Source: Amycolatopsis sp. A133 (GTDB taxonomy: Bacteria; Actinomycetota; Actinomycetes; Mycobacteriales; Pseudonocardiaceae). From it: DNA of 64,000 bases. Both the position numbers and the translations under genes were made by a program. Every line of letters begins with the position of its first letter. Within the stretch, counting starts at the first letter, position 1. Shown here piece after piece: positions 10,195 to 18,421 of the stretch. The notes beneath the pieces were generated by a model. It did not search any database, was not told where the DNA came from, and was given only the letters and a program-made list of their open reading frames with translations. The stretch is taken from positions 374,040 to 438,039 of the forward strand of contig NZ_JAVHJU010000067.1 in the NCBI RefSeq assembly GCF_031082405.1, given 5' to 3'.

Positions 10195-11591
10195 CAGTTA
10201 CCGCCTCCGTTCGTCGGTGCCGTCGAACTCGGCGTCGAGCAGTCCCTCCCCGCTGGCTGGTTCACCGACGACGGAGCAGTGGAGCCGGCCGGAGCCGACG
10301 GAGTCGTCGTCGGCGTGACCGGAGGGGTCGGCGTCGGGGACGGCTGACCGCCCGTCGGCGCGCAGTTGTTCAGGCGCTTGCGCAGCTGCAGGAAGTCGTC
10401 GATGTACTTCCGGGCTTCGTCGAGGTTGTCCTTCTTGACGCCGTTCTGCACCGCCAGCCGCGCGTCCTCCTGGAGCTGGGTGACGCGCAGCTTGTCCGTG
10501 CACACCTGGCTGGGCGGGCAGGAACCCTGCTCGTAGGAGTGCAGGTCGATGCCGAGAATGCTGCCGGGGACGCCGCGGTAGATCACGACCTCCCCGTCCG
10601 CTCCCTCGCCGACATAGTACTGACTCAGCACGAAGTAGCGGGTGGCGATGGCGGCCGCGGCGAGCACCACGAGGACCACCAGCGCGCCGGCCAGCCAGCG
10701 GAACCGCTTCCGGCGCCGGGCTTTCGGGTCTTCCTGGGGCTGCGGCAGTTCCGTGCGCGGCGGCGGGGGCGGCTGGGTGAGCGCCCTGGCCCGCGCCGCG
10801 GGCGAGTCGCCCTGGTGCCGTTCGTCGCTGCCGTCCCCGGCGGCGCCGCCCACGATGGGCGCGTCCTCGCCGAAGTCGACGTCGACCACGTCGGCGATGA
10901 TCACCGTGACGTTGTCGGTGCCGCCGCCCTTGAGCGCCAGCTCGATCATCCGGTCCGCGCACTGCTGCGGGTCCGGGATCTGCACGGCCTCGGCCAGCGT
11001 CTCGTCGCTGACCATGCCGGAGAGGCCGTCCGAGCAGATCAGGTAGCGGTCGCCGGCGCGGGCTTCGCGCACGGTCAGGCTCGGCTCGACCTCGTGCCCG
11101 GTCAGCGCCTTCAGCAGCAGCGACCGCTGCGGGTGCACCGCCGCCTCTTCGGGCGTGATCCGGCCCTGTTCGAGGAGTTCGTTGACGAAGCTGTCGTCCC
11201 GGGTGATCTGCGCGAACTGGCCGCTGCGCAGCAGGTAGGCCCGCGAGTCGCCGACGTGCACCAGCCCCAGCCGGGTGCCGGCGAACAGGACGGCGGTGAG
11301 CGTGGTGCCCATGCCGTCCAGGTCCGGGTCCTGCGAGACGAGCTCGGCGATCGCGGCGTTGCCGTTGGCCACCGCCTCGCGCAGCTGGGCGAGCAGGTCG
11401 TCACCCGGCTCGTCGTCGTCGAGCGGGGCGAGGGACGCGATGACGACCTTGCTGGCGACTTCGCCTGCCGCGTGCCCACCCATGCCGTCGGCGAGCGCGA
11501 GCAGGCGAGGGCCGGCGTACACGGAGTCCTGGTTGCTCGAACGCACCAGGCCCCGGTCGCTGCGGGCTGCGTAGCGGAGGACGAGAGTCAT
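10194..11591 (-). CDS. pstP: PP2C-family serine/threonine phosphatase PstP
   Basis: Metal-dependent phosphatase of 465 residues that reverses PknA/PknB phosphorylation. The catalytic domain (1 to about 235) shows RSSNQDSVY, metal-binding Asp35 in LADGMGGHAAGE, GDSRAYLLR, CSDGLSGM and GGGTDNVTVI. An acidic then Pro-rich linker leads to a transmembrane helix (about 298-320), an outer domain, and a Thr/Pro/Ser tail that looks disordered. ATG 11591 overlaps the fhaB stop. Gene order fhaB-pstP-rodA-pbpA-pknA-pknB is as in mycobacteria. Confidence 0.95.
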   Translation of the reverse strand: MTLVLRYAARSDRGLVRSSNQDSVYAGPRLLALADGMGGHAAGEVASKVVIASLAPLDDDEPGDDLLAQLREAVANGNAAIAELVSQDPDLDGMGTTLTAVLFAGTRLGLVHVGDSRAYLLRSGQFAQITRDDSFVNELLEQGRITPEEAAVHPQRSLLLKALTGHEVEPSLTVREARAGDRYLICSDGLSGMVSDETLAEAVQIPDPQQCADRMIELALKGGGTDNVTVIIADVVDVDFGEDAPIVGGAAGDGSDERHQGDSPAARARALTQPPPPPRTELPQPQEDPKARRRKRFRWLAGALVVLVVLAAAAIATRYFVLSQYYVGEGADGEVVIYRGVPGSILGIDLHSYEQGSCPPSQVCTDKLRVTQLQEDARLAVQNGVKKDNLDEARKYIDDFLQLRKRLNNCAPTGGQPSPTPTPPVTPTTTPSAPAGSTAPSSVNQPAGRDCSTPSSTAPTNGGGN

Positions 11592-12049
11592 GGGCGAAGC
11601 TCGATCACCGTCTTGCCGATCCGGATGGGGACTCCGAGCGGGACCCGGAGGGGTGCAGTGACCTTAGCCCGGTCGAGGTAGGTCCCGTTCGTCGAGCCCA
11701 GATCTTCCACGTACCAGTCCTCACCGCGCTGGGCGATCCGCGCGTGCCGGGTCGATGCGTAGTCGTCGTCGAGCACCAGCGTCGAGTCGTCGGCGCGGCC
11801 GATCAGGATCGGCCTGCCGTCCAGCGCGATGCGCGTCCCGGCGAGCGCGCCGTGGGTCACCAGCAGCTGCTGCGGCGACTTGCTGTTGCGCGGCTTCTTC
11901 TCTTTCTTGCGCCCGAAGGTCGGCACCTGGACGCGCATGCCCGAAGCCGCGTAGAGGTCCGAGCGCACGACTCGGAGCGCAGCGAACACGAAGAGCCAGA
12001 GCAGCACGAGGAAGCCCACCCTGGTGAGTTGTACGACCAGCTCTGGCAC
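11588..12049 (-). CDS. fhaB: FHA-domain protein FhaB (FipA type)
   Basis: Protein of 153 residues with one N-terminal membrane helix (about 8-28) and a C-terminal FHA domain (about 65-150) with the phosphothreonine-binding landmarks ILIGRADDSTLVLDDDYAST, H-A-R and DLGSTNGTYLD. In mycobacteria this protein binds phosphorylated partners and helps place FtsZ and FtsQ at the septum. It is encoded 100 nt downstream of fhaA and is translationally coupled to pstP. Confidence 0.92.
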   Translation of the reverse strand: MPELVVQLTRVGFLVLLWLFVFAALRVVRSDLYAASGMRVQVPTFGRKKEKKPRNSKSPQQLLVTHGALAGTRIALDGRPILIGRADDSTLVLDDDYASTRHARIAQRGEDWYVEDLGSTNGTYLDRAKVTAPLRVPLGVPIRIGKTVIELRP

Positions 12050-12149
12050 TTGGTGTGTCCGCTCCCGACTCTTCCGCGCAGCCGCGACGCGGGTACGCCG
12101 CGGTCCCCCCGCACGTCAATTCTGCGGGAACAGTATTCCGGGTCCCGAG

Positions 12150-13385
12150 TCAGCCCTGTGTACGGAACACGAGGGACGAATGACCCACCCGGATGACGTC
12201 GCCGTCGGCGAGCTGCCAGGTCTGGACCGGGGTGCCGTTCACGGTCGTGCCGTTGGTCGAGCCGATGTCGGCGAGCGTCGCGCTCTGGCCGTCCCAGGTG
12301 ATCTCCAGGTGGCGGCGCGAAACCCCGGTGTCCGGCAGGCGGAAGTCGGCGTCCTGGCCGCGCCCCACGACGTTCCCGCCCTGCTTCAGCGAGTACGTCC
12401 GGTTCGAGCCGTCGTCCAGCTGCAGGCTCGCCGCGAGCTGGCGGCCCGCCGCCGGGGGCTGGCCGTAGCCGCCCTGCTGGCCGTACGGGTCCGCGGCCGG
12501 CTGGCCGTACGCCTGCTGCTGGCCGTACTGGTCGTAGCCGGCCTGCTGCTGGCCGCCGTACTGGTCGTACCCCGGCTGCTGGTAGCCCTGGTCGTAGCCG
12601 CCCTGGGGCTGGGCGTAGCCGCCTTGGTCGTAGCCGCCGCCTTGAGGCTGGGCGTAGCCGCCTTGGTCGTAGCCGCCGCCCTGGGGCTGGGCGTAGCCCT
12701 GGTCGTAGCCGCCGCCCTGCGGGGGTGGCTGCTGGTAGCCGCCCTGTTCGTACCCGCCGCCCTGCGGCTGGCCGTACTGGTCGTAACCACCACCCGGCTG
12801 CTGGGCGCCGTACTGGTCGTATCCACCCTGCTGGCCGTAACCCTGGTCGTACCCGGGCTGCTGGCCACCCTGCTGTCCGTAGCCGTACTGGCCCTGCTGG
12901 CCGTACGGGTCACCCTGGTCGTATTGGCCGTAGCCGGGGGGCTGGCTCATTGCTGGGTCTCCTGCGTTGCTGGGTCGTGCCGACCGCGGTGAACCGGCGC
13001 CTGAGGGGCGGGCGTCGGGATCGACGGACGAACGGGTCTTGAACTGTCCAGTATGCAGCGCCTCGTTGCGCTCGAGTGATACGACGACGTCACCATAGGT
13101 GTCCAGGCCTTCGGCGGCGAGGTGTTCCGCCACCGCCTCGGCCAGCACCTGGGTGACGCGTTGTTCGTCACCGGCCATGCGCTCGTGGTCAGCTGCCCCC
13201 AGGGACACGATGTAGTGATTCGGGGCGAGCTGCCGACCGCCTGCCAGCTCACGAACGTTCTCCTCACTCTCCCGCTCCAGGGCGATCGCCACTTCCTGCG
13301 TGACGACATTGCCACCGAACATGCGCGCGAAAGTGTTCCCCACCAGGTTCTCGAGTCGCCTGTCGAATCGTTCGGCGCGGCCCAC
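12150..13385 (-). CDS. fhaA: FHA-domain protein FhaA with DUF3662 and a Gly/Gln/Tyr-rich linker
   Basis: Reader of PknB-type phosphorylation, 411 residues. The N-terminal DUF3662 domain (1-115) includes GNTFARMFGG, QEVAIALERE, APNHYIVSL and TYGDVVVSLERN; the C-terminal FHA domain (about 325-411) has VVGRGQDADFRLPD, SRRHLEI and DIGSTNGTTVNG. Between them lie about 170 residues of near-repeats of GYDQGGYAQPQGGG, clearly low complexity and probably disordered. GTG 13385 is chosen because AGGAGG sits 9 nt before it; a GTG at 13403 would lie upstream of that site. In mycobacteria FhaA binds the lipid II flippase MurJ and controls wall synthesis. Confidence 0.93.
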   Translation of the reverse strand: MGRAERFDRRLENLVGNTFARMFGGNVVTQEVAIALERESEENVRELAGGRQLAPNHYIVSLGAADHERMAGDEQRVTQVLAEAVAEHLAAEGLDTYGDVVVSLERNEALHTGQFKTRSSVDPDARPSGAGSPRSARPSNAGDPAMSQPPGYGQYDQGDPYGQQGQYGYGQQGGQQPGYDQGYGQQGGYDQYGAQQPGGGYDQYGQPQGGGYEQGGYQQPPPQGGGYDQGYAQPQGGGYDQGGYAQPQGGGYDQGGYAQPQGGYDQGYQQPGYDQYGGQQQAGYDQYGQQQAYGQPAADPYGQQGGYGQPPAAGRQLAASLQLDDGSNRTYSLKQGGNVVGRGQDADFRLPDTGVSRRHLEITWDGQSATLADIGSTNGTTVNGTPVQTWQLADGDVIRVGHSSLVFRTQG

Positions 13386-13459
13386 CGGGGAAAACCTCCT
13401 CACACGTGTGCTTCCGCACCGATCCTATCCGGGTGAGCCAGCCTCTACACGGCCCCCGG

Positions 13460-13488
13460 TGAAAGCTGTTCAAAGCACCTGCTAGTCT
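13460..13488 (+). promoter_or_regulatory. Possible promoter for tRNA-Leu
   Basis: TGAAAG (13460-13465) and TAGTCT (13483-13488) are 17 nt apart and end 27 nt before the mature tRNA 5' end. Match to sigma-70 consensus is weak; position is the main support. Confidence 0.3.
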
Positions 13489-13515
13489 TCTCTTCGCTGC
13501 TTGAGACAAGCGCTC

Positions 13516-13598
13516 GGGCGAGTGGCGGAATGGCAGACGCGCACGGTTCAGGTCCGTGTGTCCGAAAGGACGTGAGGGTTCAACTCCCTCCTCGCCCA
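13516..13598 (+). tRNA. tRNA-Leu (anticodon CAG)
   Basis: GGGCGAG (13516-13522) pairs with CTCGCCC (13591-13597). The anticodon stem CACGG/CCGTG encloses loop TTCAGGT with anticodon CAG; the variable arm TGTCCGAAAGGACG is long, as in tRNA-Leu; T-arm GAGGGTTCAACTCCCTC; discriminator A73 at 13598. The 3' CCA is not encoded (ACCC follows). In mycobacteria a tRNA-Leu also follows fhaA, which supports conserved order. Confidence 0.96.
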
Positions 13599-13603
13599 CC
13601 CGA

Positions 13604-13634
13604 GAAAGGCCCCGGCTATCAGCCGGGGCCTTTC
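13604..13634 (+). terminator. Intrinsic terminator after tRNA-Leu
   Basis: Perfect 14-bp stem (GAAAGGCCCCGGCT with its complement) around ATC, ending TTTCTTCGTT. It lies 5 nt beyond the tRNA and probably also stops the leftward protease transcript. Confidence 0.9.
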
Positions 13635-13692
13635 TTCGTTGTCCGGACCAGGCCCGTGGGGTACGTCACGAGCCTGTTCGCCCACGGCGAAG

Positions 13693-14424
13693 TTACGCCG
13701 TGTGGGTGGTGATCCAGTCCGCGATCACGTCCGCCCGGCTCGTCGTCTCGACGCCCGCGTGGGGGCAGCCCGGTCCCGTTGCCTCCAGGGAGACCAGCTG
13801 GTTGCCCGTGAAGTACGGGGCTCCCGAGTCGTACGTGCACGCGCTCGTCGTGATCTCCGGGGCCGAGCCGCGGACGCCGAGGGTGGTCGGGTCCACCTTC
13901 GCCACGGCCACCGTGCCCTGCTGGAGGCGGGTGGCCGGCTTGGGGTCCTGGCCCGTCAGGCTGCCCCAGCCCGCCAGGGTCAGCTGCTGGCCGACCTTCG
14001 GGGTGGTGCGGTTCACGGCCAACGGGGTCACCCCCGTGACCGGGGAGTCGAGGCGGACCAGGGCCACGTCGTTCTCCTTGGCCTGGAGGACCTCGGTGGC
14101 TCGGCGGGCGATGCCCGACTCCGTGGCTTCGTCGACCAGGCCCAGTGTCACCGTCGTCGGGTAGGGGACCTTGCCCGAGACGCGGTCGCGGTGGGCGTCG
14201 TGGAAGCAGTGGCCGGTCGTCAGCACCCAGGCGGGCGCGACGAGCGCGCCGGTGCAGTAGCTGCTGTACGTCGAGCCGTCCGGTCGCGGGATCTTCGTCA
14301 TCGCGAGCTTCGCGACGAACCCGAGCTGTCCCGGTGGAACGTCGGAACCGTGGGCGACGGCCCCCGCGGCGGGGGCGGTCGTGATGGTCAAAACGGCGGC
14401 GGCGAGCAGGGCGCGCAGGCGCAT
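13693..14424 (-). CDS. Secreted trypsin-like serine protease (S1 family)
   Basis: Exported endopeptidase of 243 residues. An N-terminal signal peptide (about 1-24, RALLAAAVLTITTAPAAGA) precedes the protease domain with all three catalytic residues: His in VLTTGHCFHD, Asp in KENDVALVRLD and Ser in CTYDSGAPYF. Cysteines flank the His site and the C-terminal part. The glycine normally two before Ser (GDSGGP) is altered to DSGAP, which may narrow the oxyanion region but keeps Ser. It is short for the family, with no propeptide or binding module. Monocistronic, between two hairpins. Confidence 0.9.
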   Translation of the reverse strand: MRLRALLAAAVLTITTAPAAGAVAHGSDVPPGQLGFVAKLAMTKIPRPDGSTYSSYCTGALVAPAWVLTTGHCFHDAHRDRVSGKVPYPTTVTLGLVDEATESGIARRATEVLQAKENDVALVRLDSPVTGVTPLAVNRTTPKVGQQLTLAGWGSLTGQDPKPATRLQQGTVAVAKVDPTTLGVRGSAPEITTSACTYDSGAPYFTGNQLVSLEATGPGCPHAGVETTSRADVIADWITTHTA

Positions 14425-14493
14425 TCTTCCCCTTCGTCGAGTCGGTGGTCGACGTTCGACGTTAGGGCCGCTGCCGCGGAGGGGGAATTCCCT

Positions 14494-14534
14494 GGCCGGG
14501 CGTCACCCGGTGGACCATCGGGTGACGCCCGGCC
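14494..14534 (-). terminator. Long hairpin after FKBP gene
   Basis: Perfect 16-bp GC-rich stem, 14494-14509 with 14519-14534, around a 9-nt loop, starting 7 nt beyond the FKBP stop. No T-run follows, so termination strength is uncertain. Confidence 0.75.
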
Positions 14535-14540
14535 CACGGG

Positions 14541-14915
14541 TCAGTTCACGCCGACCAGGTCGACGACGAAGATGAGCGTTTCGCCGGGCTTGATCGCGCC
14601 GGGGGCACCGCGGTCGCCGTAGGCCAGGTGCGGCGGGATCACCAGCTTGCGGCGGCCGCCGATCTTCATCCCCGCGACACCCTGGTCCCAGCCGGAGATG
14701 ACCTGGCCGGCACCGAGGCCGAAGCGCAGCGGCTCGCCGCGGTTCCAGGACGCGTCGAACTCTTCGCCGGTCGAGTGCGCGACGCCGACGTAGTGCACGG
14801 TGACGGTCTTGCCCGCCGTGGCCTCCGCGCCGTCACCGACGGTGATGTCGGTGATCTCGAGGTCGGCCGGCGCAGGTCCGTCCGGGGGGTCGATGAGGGG
14901 CTTTTCCAAGGTCAT
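14541..14915 (-). CDS. FKBP-type peptidyl-prolyl cis-trans isomerase
   Basis: Protein-folding enzyme of 124 residues, single FKBP domain and no signal peptide, so cytoplasmic. Family landmarks: VTVHYVG, EEFDASWNRGEPLRFGLG, VISGWDQGVAGMKIGGRRKLVIP, LAYGDRGA and TLIFVVDLV. ATG 14915 is preferred to one 9 nt upstream because GGTGAGG lies just ahead. Divergent from the acylase gene and convergent with nothing; it shares a long hairpin with the protease gene downstream. Confidence 0.93.
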   Translation of the reverse strand: MTLEKPLIDPPDGPAPADLEITDITVGDGAEATAGKTVTVHYVGVAHSTGEEFDASWNRGEPLRFGLGAGQVISGWDQGVAGMKIGGRRKLVIPPHLAYGDRGAPGAIKPGETLIFVVDLVGVN

Positions 14916-15056
14916 GGGCCTCACCGTACCGACGCCCCGAATGCTGCGCCGATCGGACTACGCCCAAGGAGGGGAAAAACGCGAAAAGTCTTCACACTTC
15001 CCCTACTGCTGGGTAGCGTGCGCTTCGTCACTTTTCTGGACTGAGGGGAGCCCGGC

Positions 15057-18000
15057 ATGCGACGTCGCATCCGCGCCCTGACCGTAACGGCACTGGGGGC
15101 CCTCGTGGCCGGGCTCACCCAGGTCGCCGTCACCGCGCCGGCCGCGCAGGCGGCCGTGTCGCCCGACGACTACTGCGGCGGGCAGTGCAGCGACATTCTC
15201 CCACCCGGCGAGCAGGGCAGTGCCACCCTCGCGGAGATACTGGCGCACAAGCTGCTCGGCACCCGCCCGGCGCACTCGGCCGACCAGCTCGGGAAGTACT
15301 CCTCGCTGGCCAACGGCTACAAGACGCTGACCACCGGTGCGATCAACCAGTACTTCAACGACTCCTCGTTCGGCGTCCCGGCCGACCAGGTGGCGAGCAC
15401 GACAAAACCGCGTGCGGACGTCACCATCGTGCGCGACAAGGCCCTCGGCGTCCCGCACATCACCGGGACCACCCGCGCCGGCACCGAGTTCGGCGCCGGG
15501 TACGCGGCCGCGCAGGACCGGCTGTGGCTGATGGACGTCCTGCGCCACGCCGCTCGCGGCCAGGTCACCTCGTTCGCCGGCGGCGCCGAAGCCAACCGCG
15601 AGCTCGAGCAGCAGTTCTTCGCGAACGCGCCGTACACCGAAACCGAGCTGCAGCAGCAGATCGACCGCACCGCCGCCAGCGGCCCGCGTGGCGCGCAGGG
15701 CCTCGCCGACGCGCAGGCCTACGTCGACGGCATCAACAAGTACATCACCGACTCCCACAGCGGCCGGTACTTCCCGGGCGAGTACGTGCTGACCGGGCAC
15801 GTCGACTCGATCACCAACGCCGGCACGATCGACCCGTTCAAGCTGACCGACCTGGTCGCGCTCGCCTCGCTGGTCGGCGCCGAGTTCGGCGCGGGCGGCG
15901 GCGGCGAGGTGCAGAACGCCATCGCGAAGCTCGCGCTGCAGGAGAAGTACGGCGTCGTGCAGGGCGAGAAGGTGTGGCAGAGCCTGCGGGCGGAGGACGA
16001 CCCCGAGGCGGTCAAGACGCTGCACGACGGCCAGACCTTCCCGTACGGCAAGACGCCGGCCAACGCGGTCGGGCAGGCCATGCCGGACAAGAACTCGGTG
16101 ACCCCGCAGCAGCTGGTGTTCGACAAGACCGGCTCGGCCGCGACCGCGACGCCGTCCACTGTGGACGTCGCCGCGCCCGCCGAGCAGGAGCCCGCCCGCG
16201 GGATGTTCGAGAATGGCGTGCTGCCGGCCAACATGCTGAGCGAGAAGCACGGCATGTCCAACGCGCTGCTCGTCTCCGGCGCGAAGACCGCCAGCGGCCA
16301 CCCGGTCGCGGTGTTCGGCCCGCAGACCGGTTACTTCGCGCCGCAGCTGCTGCTCCTGCAGGAGCTGCAGGGCCCGGGCATCAGCGCCCGCGGCGCCGCC
16401 TTCGCCGGGCTGAGCATGTACGTGCTCCTCGGCCGCGGCCAGGACTACTCGTGGAGCGCGACGACGTCGGCGCAGGACATCATCGACACCTACGCGCTGC
16501 AGCTGTGCGACCCGAGCGGCAACGCGCCGACGAAGGACTCGAACCACTACACCTACCAGGGCAAGTGCGTCCCGATGGAGACCGTGGAGGTCAAGAACGC
16601 CTGGAAGCCGACGGTGGCCGACGGCACGGCGGCGGGCTCGTACACGCTGCGCAGCTACCGGACCAGGTACGGGCCGGTGCAGAGCCGGGCGACCGTCGGC
16701 GGCAAGCCGGTGGCGTACGCGGCCCTGCGGTCGTCCTACTTCCACGAGGTCGACTCGCTGATCGGGTTCCAGGAGCTGAACGACCCGACCTTCGTCAAGT
16801 CCGCGGCGGACTTCCAGCGGGCCGCGGCCGACATCAACTTCACCTTCAACTGGTTCTACGCCGACTCCAGGGACATCGCCTACTACAACTCGGGCGCCAA
16901 CCCCGCTCGGCAGTCCAATGTGGACCCGAACATGCCGGTGTGGGGCGACCAGGGCCACGACTGGACGGGCTGGAACCCGGCGGGCAACGTCGCGAACTAC
17001 ACGCCGTCGTCGCAGCACCCGCAGTCGGTCAACCAGGACTACTACGTCAGCTGGAACAACGCCCAGGCCAACGGCTACGCGGCGGCCGGCGCGGACAAGT
17101 CCGCCGTGCACCGCGTCGACCTGCTCGACTCGCGGGTGAAGAAGCTGATCACCAGCGGCACCAAGGTCACCCGGGTCAACCTGACCCAGGCGATGTCGGA
17201 GGCCGCACTCGCCGACCTGCGGGCCGAGCGCGTGCTGCCGCTGCTGCTGCAGGTGCTCGACAAGGCGCCGGCCACCGGCGCGGCGGCGGACGCCGAGGCG
17301 AAGCTCAAGACCTGGCTCTCCCACGGCCAGCTGCGCACGGAGACTTCGCCGGGCAGCAAGGCGTACGCGGACGCCGACGCGATCCGCATCTTCGACGCCT
17401 GGTGGCCGCTGCTGGTCCAGGCCGAGTTCAAGCCGGGCCTGGGCGACAACGCCTACAACGCGATGACCGGCGTGCTCGGCATCAACGAAAGCCCGTCCGG
17501 GTGGCAGAACGGCAACGGGCAGCACGCCGGGCAGCCGCACAAGGGCTCGTCGTTCCAGTACGGCTGGTGGGGTTACGTCAGCAAGGACATCCGGCAGGTG
17601 CTCGGCCAGCCGGTGGCGGGCCCGCTCGCGCAGACGTTCTGCGGCGGCGGCGACGTCACCGCGTGCCGCCAGGCGCTCGTCGACTCGCTGACCACCGCCG
17701 CCGGCCAGCCCGCGAACACCGTCTACCCCGGTGACGCGAACTGCTCGGCCGGCGACCAGTGGTGCGCCGACTCGATCGTGCACAACCCGCTCGGCGGCAT
17801 CACGCAGGACAAGATCAGCTGGCAGAACCGCCCGACGTTCCAGCAGGTCGTCGAGTACGCCGCGCACCGCGGGGACAACATCGCGAACCTGGCGGCGGCG
17901 AAGACGGTCAGCGCCACGAGCGCCGAGTCCGGTTTCTTCAACTCGCCGGCGTCGAACGCGATCGACGGGAACGGCTCGACCCGCTGGGCCAGCGACTGGA

Positions 18001-18275
18001 GCGACGACCAGGCGATCACCGTCGACCTCGGTTCGGTCCAGCAGGTTTCGCGGGTGCTGCTCAGCTGGGAGTCCGCGTACGGCAAGAGCTACCGGATCCA
18101 GCTCTCGTCCGACGCGGCGCACTGGACGGACGCGGCCGCGGTGACCGACGGGGACGGCGGGCAGGACAACGTCTCGTTCGCCGCGACCCCGGCCCGGTTC
18201 GTGAAGCTGCAGGGCGTCCAGCGCGGCACCAAGTACGGCTACTCGCTCTACGAGTTCGAGGTGTACGCCCACTGA
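15057..18275 (+). CDS. Secreted penicillin-acylase-family amidase with C-terminal F5/8 (discoidin) domain
   Basis: Large exported Ntn-hydrolase precursor of 1072 residues. Signal peptide 1-33 ends AAQAA; alpha-chain region about 110-390; the beta-chain starts near Ser401 in HGMSNALLVSGAKTASGHPV, the expected self-cleavage nucleophile. Met400 precedes it where the family usually has Gly. The beta chain runs to about 935, followed by a discoidin-like domain (about 940-1072, NLAAAKTVSAT to YSLYEFEVYAH) that would bind a surface glycan. Relatives cleave penicillins, cyclic lipopeptides or acyl-homoserine lactones, so the substrate is uncertain. A monocistronic gene ending at a hairpin repeat. Confidence 0.9.
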   Translation: MRRRIRALTVTALGALVAGLTQVAVTAPAAQAAVSPDDYCGGQCSDILPPGEQGSATLAEILAHKLLGTRPAHSADQLGKYSSLANGYKTLTTGAINQYFNDSSFGVPADQVASTTKPRADVTIVRDKALGVPHITGTTRAGTEFGAGYAAAQDRLWLMDVLRHAARGQVTSFAGGAEANRELEQQFFANAPYTETELQQQIDRTAASGPRGAQGLADAQAYVDGINKYITDSHSGRYFPGEYVLTGHVDSITNAGTIDPFKLTDLVALASLVGAEFGAGGGGEVQNAIAKLALQEKYGVVQGEKVWQSLRAEDDPEAVKTLHDGQTFPYGKTPANAVGQAMPDKNSVTPQQLVFDKTGSAATATPSTVDVAAPAEQEPARGMFENGVLPANMLSEKHGMSNALLVSGAKTASGHPVAVFGPQTGYFAPQLLLLQELQGPGISARGAAFAGLSMYVLLGRGQDYSWSATTSAQDIIDTYALQLCDPSGNAPTKDSNHYTYQGKCVPMETVEVKNAWKPTVADGTAAGSYTLRSYRTRYGPVQSRATVGGKPVAYAALRSSYFHEVDSLIGFQELNDPTFVKSAADFQRAAADINFTFNWFYADSRDIAYYNSGANPARQSNVDPNMPVWGDQGHDWTGWNPAGNVANYTPSSQHPQSVNQDYYVSWNNAQANGYAAAGADKSAVHRVDLLDSRVKKLITSGTKVTRVNLTQAMSEAALADLRAERVLPLLLQVLDKAPATGAAADAEAKLKTWLSHGQLRTETSPGSKAYADADAIRIFDAWWPLLVQAEFKPGLGDNAYNAMTGVLGINESPSGWQNGNGQHAGQPHKGSSFQYGWWGYVSKDIRQVLGQPVAGPLAQTFCGGGDVTACRQALVDSLTTAAGQPANTVYPGDANCSAGDQWCADSIVHNPLGGITQDKISWQNRPTFQQVVEYAAHRGDNIANLAAAKTVSATSAESGFFNSPASNAIDGNGSTRWASDWSDDQAITVDLGSVQQVSRVLLSWESAYGKSYRIQLSSDAAHWTDAAAVTDGDGGQDNVSFAATPARFVKLQGVQRGTKYGYSLYEFEVYAH

Positions 18276-18277
18276 GA

Positions 18278-18366
18278 AGTCTGCCGCGGCTGTCGTGAGT
18301 GGTAAGGCGGGTTCTAACCCGCCTTACCACTCACGACGGGTTAGAACCCGCCTTACCACTCACGAC
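18278..18366. repeat. 46-nt hairpin repeat copy B plus tandem half copy
   Basis: The flank AGTCTGCCGCGGCT (18278-18291) and the full 46-nt hairpin (18292-18337) repeat copy A at 10-70 in opposite orientation. A further 29 nt (18338-18366) repeats the right arm in tandem. The element starts two bases after the acylase stop. The flanks differ from copy A by one extra T at the junction and by the loop dinucleotide. Confidence 0.9.
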
Positions 18367-18421
18367 GGGTTGGTGACCGGCGGCGACCAATCCACCGGGC
18401 CGGGGAGCGCGAATCCCGCAC

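Noticed and set aside
13404..13515. Replication origin or DnaA boxes near the pknB cluster
   Set aside because: No cluster of TTATCCACA-type boxes was seen here or elsewhere in the window.
15003..18272. Very long antisense frame opposite the acylase gene
   Set aside because: It arises from GC bias in the third codon position; its product is Arg/Val/Leu/Gly-rich with no domain, while the + strand protein has a signal peptide and family motifs.
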